From Pinus tabuliformis (lineage: Eukaryota; Streptophyta; Pinopsida; Pinales; Pinaceae): DNA of 64,000 bases. The translations under genes and the position numbers were made by a program. Each line of letters starts with the position of its first letter. Position 1 is the first letter of the stretch. The notes below the pieces were generated by a model that was given only the letters and a program-made list of their open reading frames with translations, searched no databases and was not told where the DNA came from. Positions 57,365-64,000 of this stretch are shown piece by piece. The stretch is taken from assembly GCA_031772625.1 (NCBI GenBank), contig CM062817.1:950916842-950980841 (forward strand), in the 5' to 3' direction.

Positions 57365-57595
57365 GTTAAAATAAATATCAGGTTATAATAGTCAATTAGA
57401 TATTAGATACGGGAATTAATAAAGTCAATTTCTACTTTAGGATATTTTATACTTTTATTCTTTATTTCACCTTAGTGTATTGTTTGGTCTATCCCACATT
57501 CATAAAGTGGATTTGACTTGACTAGCTTGTAGCTCTTTATATCAATATTAATGCCATCTTGATTTTCTTTACATGTTCTTATTCTTGTTACATTG
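57365..57595 (+). repeat. Probable 3' LTR of the split copia element
   Basis: Begins TGTTAAAATAAATATCAGG right after AGAGAGGG and may end at CTTGTTACA near 57595, about 230 bp. No 5' partner was found in the window, so the right boundary is a guess. Confidence 0.45.
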
Positions 57596-59544
57596 AAGAT
57601 GTGTTGATAATTAGATACCCAAAACATGTATAGAGCAGTGGAAAAAACATGTATGGCTATTGAGTCAATTGTTATGTGCCCTAGATATTAGACAACTTTT
57701 TTGCAAATTTATGACAAAAGTCATAGATCAATGCAAATGTTGTGTAGCCATTGATAATAGGATGAAAACCACTATAGAAACATCCTTGTTAGGGCACATT
57801 GTTAGACCTAGACTAAAGTTGATGTAGGGAAGAAATAAAAAACAGTTGCACGTCCTTGTATTTGCAGATGCACGGAGATGTGTGCAATCCATTATTGTTG
57901 TTTTTGCATATATTCAGTGGCTGATGAATTAATTCCATTGTTTTTTTGTTGGAGTTATTTATTTGTTTTGGGAAATTATTGATGAATTTTGTTAATTAAT
58001 GATCAAGACTATATTAGGGATGAAGCAGCGAGTTTGCCTACCTACCAGAAAACCTTGAGAGTTACCAAAACACTGTCCAATTTTGTTCTAGAAAGAATTT
58101 TGAAGATTTAATTCTTAAAATTATTTGCATGTTAGAATTTACCTTGTGATTTGTGAAAACCAATAGACTTCTAGTTTTAATTAAGTAACTCAATTAGGTT
58201 TTTAGGCAAAGGGTACATGAGTTGGAATTCTTAGCTTGATAAATTGTCCAGCTTAATTCCACTAAATCCTTTTATCGATGGAAAGAGATGGCAATTGAAT
58301 AGAGTGGAAAGATTGTTTTGATGAGTTTATGGAAATATGCCCTTCAAAATGAGGAAAATGAGAGTATGATGGAGAACCAACAAGGACCTAGACCTAGAGA
58401 TGAAGAAAGTTGAAGATATGACATGTAACTGGGAACTGGGTTACCATCCTAGACAACCAGCAATCACTATGGCTAGTTACCCAGGTGCCTCAGTGGATGG
58501 TGGTAGATCGATATGTGGTCTTAAGAAATTTTTTAGTCATCTTTGTAAAATTTGGAATTATTTTACTAGGGGAGATTGGGGGGATTTGAGTAATGATAAA
58601 AAAAATTATTCAGTGTTGGGGCATGGAGGGGTGGTGGTAGAGTGGTAACACTCAAAATTGTTGTTTCAGTAATATTTTCCACTTTATATGTGACCAACTT
58701 AATGTTAGATGTTTTAGTTAGATGTGAGGTGGTTAAACCATCCTACCCACTAGTGTTGGTATATGAATATGTCACCTAGGTGTTTTAAGTCAATTATTAT
58801 TTATCCTCTCTACACCATTCCCTATGTAAATCATGCACCTTAATTTTGTAGAAATAATTGCCATGCAGACTTCTCTAAAGTTTTGTTGACATCAACAACT
58901 GCTTTTTGTATACATCTTTATGCTTTTCTTTCCTCCATGCTCACATATAAAATTTAATATTTAGCAGTCTTATTCTGGGAACATGAAAGGTCCAATTATT
59001 TTGGAAACCATTCTTGAGAAAAGAGAGAATTTTGTTACAAATTAATACTATGGAAAGTGTAATATATATTCCTGCTGAAATTTGTATTGCAGACATATTT
59101 ATGAAACATAGGAACTTTTGCATGCAATATGTTACTGTCTTTTCCTAAATTTTCAATTATTTAAGCAGGAAGATGTAGCCATATGCTCTAATCACTTACA
59201 TGCATGCCAAATTGCAATGCATGGATATGATATGATTGGGAGCATCATAACATCATATCCTTACAACTATCTTTTTAGTTTTATCTTATTTGCATTCTCT
59301 ACTTCACCCATACACAGGGGAATATGAACTGGTGCTTTAAAATATTACATTTCCATTCTAATATACTAGGGATTTACGTTTGCAATTTTGATCTTCTTAT
59401 GCTTCTTTATGTATTATCCATCCGTGCAGTGATTGTGTTGCTCCAACTGATAAATTGCTTTTTCCAATAGTTAAAAAAAAGGGAAAATACCATTGTAAAA
59501 TTGCCAGTCAAGTATAATTGTTTATTTCCTTGGAAACTATGTAG
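57596..59544. other. Spacer or intronic DNA upstream of LHW-like exons
   Basis: No exon could be recognised. A short frame at 58400-58648 has no known motif. Upstream LHW exons, including the basic helix-loop-helix, were sought in translation and not seen. Confidence 0.4.
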
Positions 59545-59668
59545 GTGCTTGATAAGGATGGTGGTTTTTTTTCAAAAGGTAAGTTGGGTAGTGGAATTGG
59601 GTGGTCAATCCATGGGGTGCCCTATCATAATGGAGAGTATGAGTCAACCCTGATAATTTCTTATAGAG
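59545..59668 (+). pseudogene. LHW: LHW-like bHLH gene, penultimate-type exon, broken
   Basis: Bounded by an AG acceptor (TATGTAG|GTGC) and a GT donor (ATAGAG|GTTAGT). The first half reads LDKDGGFFSKGKLGSGIGW. The frame then shifts, giving GGQSMGCPIIMESMSQP, two stops, and FLIE. The order resembles the region of LONESOME HIGHWAY-type proteins just before their C-terminal domain. The frameshift plus TGA and TAA make it a pseudogene exon. It pairs with the next exon through a 120-bp intron. Confidence 0.55.
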
Positions 59669-59788
59669 GTTAGTTAAATTCTTAAATTAACAGGGTTTTT
59701 ATATCCACTCAATAACTCATTTTTGTTATTTTGAGACATGGTTTAACGTTGTCATGATATTTTGTGTTGGTTTTCACCAATATTGTAG

Positions 59789-59914
59789 ATGCTTTGTGAG
59801 GAGTGGGGGCTCTTCCTTGAAATATATAACATCATTCGATGCTTGGGGCATATGATTTTAAAGGGAATCATGGAAGCTCGTAGTGACAAGATCTGGGCCC
59901 GCTTTGTTGTTGAG
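59789..59914 (+). pseudogene. LHW: LHW-like bHLH gene, C-terminal domain exon
   Basis: Exactly 42 codons between an acceptor (TATTGTAG|ATG) and a donor (GTTGAG|GTAATG), both in phase 0. The translation begins MLCEEWGLFLEIYNIIRCLG and ends KGIMEARSDKIWARFVVE. This matches the conserved C-terminal block of LHW and related atypical bHLH factors, which dimerise with TMO5-type bHLHs to set vascular cell number in roots. This exon alone is intact, but its neighbour upstream has stops and no following exon was found, so the locus is probably a decaying copy. Confidence 0.7.
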
Positions 59915-61823
59915 GTAATGCCATGGTTGCAAATAAGATAATTAATTCTTAGACCTTTGATTCCATGTAAAGCTTCCTCTTTTATTTGTGTTTGATTGCT
60001 TGAGCTAACCCTAGTCTTCAAGAATTAGCATTTGGATTTATAATAAGAATGATGTATGCAATCTATTTTAAGCTTGAGAGTGTTTCTAGAGTTCGAGAAA
60101 AGTGCCAAACCAAACAAATTGCTATGGTTGATGCTTAATAACTAACAGTTGGAGATTGTCCTTGGGAATTTGATCATGTATTGTTGTAGACCATAAGATA
60201 CTCTAGCTATCAATCTCTATATTTCACCATATGTGCTCACGTATGTTTTGGCATATAAAATTATGAAGGAACCCTAGCCTGATTTGTCGTGTTGTGTAAT
60301 TTCGCAGTTTAATGGTGTTTTTGCACAATAGTGACTTCTTGGATTCCAAGTGAAAATCTAACAATGTAAAACGATCAATATTGTTCTAAGAACCACAAAG
60401 AAATTTGAAAATTTCAATTTTGATCTTTAGTGAGCCCTAGACATGCATGTTACTAAAGACTATTTTCATTTAGCCAAAGATGAGATAAACCAGTGAAATT
60501 TCTTTGGGAGGCTTAACACCCTCACTCAAAGATGCAAATTAGAATTATGGAAGTGTAGGAAGATGCACAAGGAGAAATAATATAGCACTATATTTTATGG
60601 CTTCTCCATAGGTACATGTGCAGGAGGTTGTGTGCAATCAGGTCAGGCTGTAATGTAGATTTTAACTTGAGAAATGTGATTTTTCCACTTGGCATGCAAT
60701 TTTGACACTTTGGAGTGCATTCTAAGTATGGAATATGATGTTTCATGGGATATAGGATAACCCCTTTTCCTTTTCATCCTTCAAGTTTGCAATTTATGAT
60801 CATGGCATGCATTTTTAAATGCAAGTGGACATTTTCGCACTATGAAAATAATAGATAGAAAGAAAATTTGGTCTTATAGAAATTATATTTTGGCCCATGG
60901 GATTATAAATCAAGGTAGGAAATGGTGTCGGTGAGAAATATGAGTAGGTTTACCCTTAGACGTGGCATGACAAAAAATCATCATAAAGGCTAACTTGGAA
61001 AATTACCTATTCCAAATACCTCCAAGTATGGGATTAGTGATCAAGTTTGACTTTGTCAAACTGAAAGATGACATATTGAATGGTAGGATACTTAATTGTT
61101 TGGGAACTTGTTTTTAACAATTAAGGCCGAGGAGGAGGATTGTCATATTTGATGTTGTAAAAGAGATTAATGTTGAGGTATGCAAATTATTTCCTTGATC
61201 ACCAATTGGATGAGAAGAATGATGATCATCTTTGACTTGATCAAAGGGATAATATGTATTTATTGGAAAATAAACGTTGACTTTGCCAAATGGTGAAGGT
61301 TAGGAATTAGATAATCATTTTATACTTTGTCAAAACAATCTACATTGAGGATATTGTAAAATCTCTATGGTGTGGATTTTTTGGGGTTTAATCCTCCAAA
61401 GTTTACAATAAGACAAAAAATGATCTCTGACGGCAGTGCAACGCATGGGTAGCCATGGTTGCGCCATTCATCCTTTTCCCTTTTCTATGATCAGGCTTAT
61501 ATGATAATGCTGCAACTAGAAGTTGTTAGTGACTAGTTTGTATCTATATTTCATGCAGTAGAATTATTTCCCTTTATACTTTTGAGTAAAGCAAGGGTAG
61601 GAGTCATGATTCCTTGTGTATCCTCTGCTACTCTTTACATGTTTAAAACAATCCAAGATATCATGTTTAGACTACTCTATTAAGAAGCTTTGGTTAATCA
61701 AGCTCTTGGTTGTTTTGCTTACATGGTCCATTGATGATTATGGTTTGAAGTGAAAATTGGTTCATCCTAAAAAAAAATATTCCACATTAATACAAAAATT
61801 TTGTTGATTTGAGTTAGAGGATA
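59915..61823. other. AT-rich spacer
   Basis: No gene recognised. TTTGAC...GTCAAA words recur between 61040 and 61330, and a (G)CGGCAGTGCAACGCATGG phrase lies near 61430. None of this supports a feature call. Confidence 0.4.
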
Positions 61824-62005
61824 TGTTAAACAGACATGGACAGCAAACAATATGAAAGATAAATCAGTGAATTCATTTTTTTATTAACATAAGATACACA
61901 TTTATAGTACAATAGGTGACTCTTGGGTTTCAGATCCCAAGGTCTCTTGGACTGCTTTTGTCCATTTGAATTCCACACTAACCCTTTAGGATTAGGTGTC
62001 CAACA
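61824..62005 (-). repeat. Putative 182-bp LTR (3' LTR on minus)
   Basis: On minus it starts TGTTGGACACCTAATCC and ends GTCTGTTTAACA. It is preceded on minus by the purine run GGATTAAGGGGGGGAA (62006-62021). Ends, size and purine tract suit a short LTR, but no second copy is in the window. Confidence 0.45.
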
Positions 62006-62130
62006 TTCCCCCCCTTAATCCGAAGGGTTATGTATGAGTCCAAGAAGAGAGCTGTAATACAAAATGTGCAAAAATGCATGGCAGCATTAGGCTGAATGTG
62101 CTCTATGAAATGTTGGTAAAAAAGGGCGGT

Positions 62131-62425
62131 GGTTTAAGGATGACCACCAACACTGGAACGCTTAGTGCAGTTCCCGGAACTCTTCCAAAACTGGCAAGAA
62201 ACTGAAGTTTTCTGCTAGAGGAAGTGATCCTATTGTTTTAAAGAGGGAAACCTTCAACCATAAAAGGGAGGTCTCATCCCGCATAAAAGGTAAAACTTCA
62301 ACCTGAAAAGGGAAGTCTCAACCTGTGATGGTTTAAGGATAACCAACAACTCTGGAATGCTTAATGCAATTCCTGGAACTCTTCCAAAACTGGCAAGAAG
62401 CTGGATTCTTCTGCTAGAGGAAGTG
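62131..62425. repeat. Two 96-bp direct repeats, 199 bp apart
   Basis: Blocks starting GGTTTAAGGAT at about 62130 and 62330 share phrases such as CTCTTCCAAAACTGGCAAGA and CTGCTAGAGGAAGTG with about 12 differences. Between them AAAAGGGA.GTCTCA and related phrases repeat in shorter form. They lie between the putative LTR and the gag-like ORF. Confidence 0.85.
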
Positions 62426-62439
62426 TTCTCAATCTGTGT

Positions 62440-63369
62440 TCACGGGCATCTTTGTCTCTGGCTGCAACTCTGAAACTGGTGTGGCAGGTTGTGGCTCAGG
62501 CTCGCTTGATGTGGCTTTGAAGCTTGTAGATGACCATCATTTCCCCCCCTGTCAGGTACAAGGTGAGAAGATGGAGAAAACTCAACTGCAAGACTGTTCA
62601 ATACTCTGGAAAAAGTTTTGACATGTGTTTGGAATATCTTCTTGGCTGTTGATGCCCATTGCCAAGAAGCGATCCATCCAAGATGAATTTTTGTTCTTGC
62701 AGGACGTTTATTTATGAAGCATCTGTGTGAAGAATGGCTGGTTTTATGACAGTGCTCACATGGATGAAGATCAAAACAGTGATCTTTCAGATGGCCAACT
62801 CGGTCACAGTGTTGGCATTTCACGATATGTTGTTGTTGTTGTTGTTGCTGTGGAAGAGGGGCAGAATCTGGAATGGCTGGAGGTGAACGGTTATGAGGAG
62901 CAAGTGAATTGTCATCAATGAATCCAGCACTCTGAAACTGAATGGGCTTTGAGTAGTCTGGAATATGAAAGGACAAGTCCTTGTCATATCCAAGACCAGT
63001 TCTGTGCTTGTTGTGGACAAGCTGTTCCCAAGGTCTGATGATGGGCTTGGGAAGTGCAGACTGAGTTTCTGCATCTGCATGTAAATCTGTTGTTGTATTA
63101 GGCATAGAATTTGCAACATTAGTGTCTTGCTGTTTATGGGAGTTTGTTTCAATTTTCTGAACAGAAACAGGTTCAGAATGATGACTCCACTGCTGTAATT
63201 CTTCTTGCTGTAGCTTTGTTTCCAACTGCAAAAACTCAATATTTTCCTGTGCATATTGTAAAGATTTTTGAATATCTCTGAGAGTGTTTTTGTTGACTTT
63301 AACTGTACTTCCATCAGTAGATAAGATTAGAGTGCTTAATAACTCTAATAATCCATGATTTTTTTCCAT
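62440..63369 (-). CDS. Gag-like ORF with two zinc knuckles (309 aa)
   Basis: The ORF starts MEKNHGLLELLSTLILS, with a coiled coil at about residues 25-60 (LRDIQKSLQYAQENIEFLQL). A polar linker follows, then the segment RTGLGYDKDLSFHIPDYSKP at about 125-145. A poly-Gln run comes next, then paired zinc knuckles CQHCDRVGHLKDHC and CEHCHKTSHSSHRC near 185-215. The tail after about 230 is not recognisable and may be out of frame. Zinc knuckles plus coiled coil and the nearby LTR-like segment suggest retrotransposon Gag, which binds element RNA. No protease or polymerase lies within reach, so the element is internally deleted or non-autonomous. A host zinc-knuckle protein is less likely. Confidence 0.55.
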   Translation of the reverse strand: MEKNHGLLELLSTLILSTDGSTVKVNKNTLRDIQKSLQYAQENIEFLQLETKLQQEELQQWSHHSEPVSVQKIETNSHKQQDTNVANSMPNTTTDLHADAETQSALPKPIIRPWEQLVHNKHRTGLGYDKDLSFHIPDYSKPIQFQSAGFIDDNSLAPHNRSPPAIPDSAPLPQQQQQQQHIVKCQHCDRVGHLKDHCFDLHPCEHCHKTSHSSHRCFINKRPARTKIHLGWIASWQWASTAKKIFQTHVKTFSRVLNSLAVEFSPSSHLVPDRGGNDGHLQASKPHQASLSHNLPHQFQSCSQRQRCP

Positions 63370-63631
63370 TATTCAGACAATCAAATCAACAATGTATTTG
63401 TAAAAACAATCAAATGACCAAAAATGCACTCCCCCCTTTTTGTTGTTGTTGTTGTTTTAGCCTCCAATGCACGTTCCTTTAGATATCTCTGTAGAAGTTT
63501 CAACTGTTTACAATGAAGATTTCCACTTTGCAATACCCAGAAATTGTACCCAAGAGTGACAACAAGTTCTGAGCGGACTTTGATATCACAGTGACAGTGA
63601 GCATATATGATGCTGAGCGGACTTTTGAGTC

Positions 63632-64000
63632 ATGAACTTTCCTCCATTTAGGGCCACTTGCAGCAGTGGGGAATCATACGCAGTGATCTACGTTCCTACT
63701 CTGGCATTGGAAGTGGTTAAGGAAATCGAATCTCGGGTAACACCTATGGTAGGAAATGGGGTTACAGACAATACATTTGCTGGTAATGCACTTGTGCCAT
63801 TTGTTCATGGAATGGGGCTTATATCAGATGAGCAATTTAAAGATGCGGCAGATGCTTGTAAGGGAAATTATTATGACACAGCTAATACTAGTTGTGACAC
63901 CAAATTAATGGTAATCGAGTAGGAGGTCGTAAGACTCAATATTTATAACATTCTTGAGCCATGCTACCATGATCCTGGCCGAAGATCAGCGGAGTCCCTT
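63632..64000 (+). pseudogene. Serine carboxypeptidase-like (SCPL) fragment, runs off the end
   Basis: The frame contains SSGESYAVIYVPTLALEV, with the catalytic-serine motif G-E-S-Y-A. Then come VGNGVTDNTFAGNALVPF, HGMGLISDEQFKDAADACKG, NYYDTANTSCDTKL and, after an in-frame TAG at 63920-63922, LNIYNILEPCYHDPG. This order matches the middle of plant S10 serine carboxypeptidases of the SCPL20 group, secreted or vacuolar enzymes that cleave C-terminal residues or act as acyltransferases. The segment between serine motif and GNGVTD is shorter than usual, and the residues before GESYA do not fit. The stop and these losses indicate a pseudogene. The catalytic Asp and His would lie beyond the window. 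Confidence 0.8.

Noticed and set aside
61040-61330. Repeated TTTGAC...GTCAAA words as W-box clusters
   Set aside because: Short words expected by chance in AT-rich DNA, and no nearby gene start to regulate.
1-64000. tRNA, rRNA or miRNA genes
   Set aside because: Only 12-base tRNA-Met primer sites were seen. No cloverleaf or conserved rRNA segment was recognised by eye; tRNAscan and Infernal runs would be needed to exclude them.

Overview
The window is repeat-dominated plant nuclear DNA. Remnants of plant gene families (UBP12/13-type ubiquitin protease, BOP1, NBS disease-resistance, PPR, F-box, LONESOME HIGHWAY-type bHLH, serine carboxypeptidase-like) lie among LTR retrotransposons, a LINE, an endogenous pararetrovirus and a degenerate satellite. 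Very long intergenic tracts, many nested elements and almost no intact genes suggest a large-genome seed plant, possibly a gymnosperm; that placement is inference. I see no gene that is clearly intact and functional.

Layout. 1-260: CACTA-like subterminal repeats. 600-1893 and 8312-12830: one degenerate satellite family with a period near 212 bp and higher-order periods. It is interrupted by 6.4 kb holding an unrecognised coiled-coil pseudogene (minus strand) and a 5'-truncated LINE ORF2 (minus strand). 15427-22391: a caulimovirid-like endogenous pararetrovirus (minus strand). Movement, coat, protease and reverse transcriptase regions share one reading frame, and a second partial movement-protein copy follows a tRNA-Met primer site, so more than one genome length was joined. 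22392-28203: a decayed Ty3 chromovirus-like element (minus strand) with both LTRs. 30145-31359: a truncated NBS resistance gene broken by two amber stops.

35200-57595 is a three-level nest. An old Ty1/copia pseudogene is split inside its RNase H region by a 20,657-bp unit with two 1,236-bp LTRs, a tRNA-Met primer site, a polypurine tract and a perfect target duplication (TGTAC). This unit has no recognisable gag or pol of its own. It carries a BOP1 first-exon fragment, an intronless UBP12/13 copy with a poly(A)-like end, a PPR pseudogene, an F-box pseudogene and a second copia pseudogene. An 8,712-bp SIRE-like copia element with its own perfect target duplication (AATGG) lies inside it. The unit looks like a large non-autonomous retrotransposon derivative loaded with host gene pieces and is the most interesting object here.

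57200-64000 holds the continuation of the outer copia element, two LHW-like exons with splice sites but with stops, a gag-like zinc-knuckle ORF beside a 182-bp LTR-like segment, and a serine carboxypeptidase-like fragment running off the end. All calls were made by reading the sequence and its translations by eye; no alignment or database search was run.
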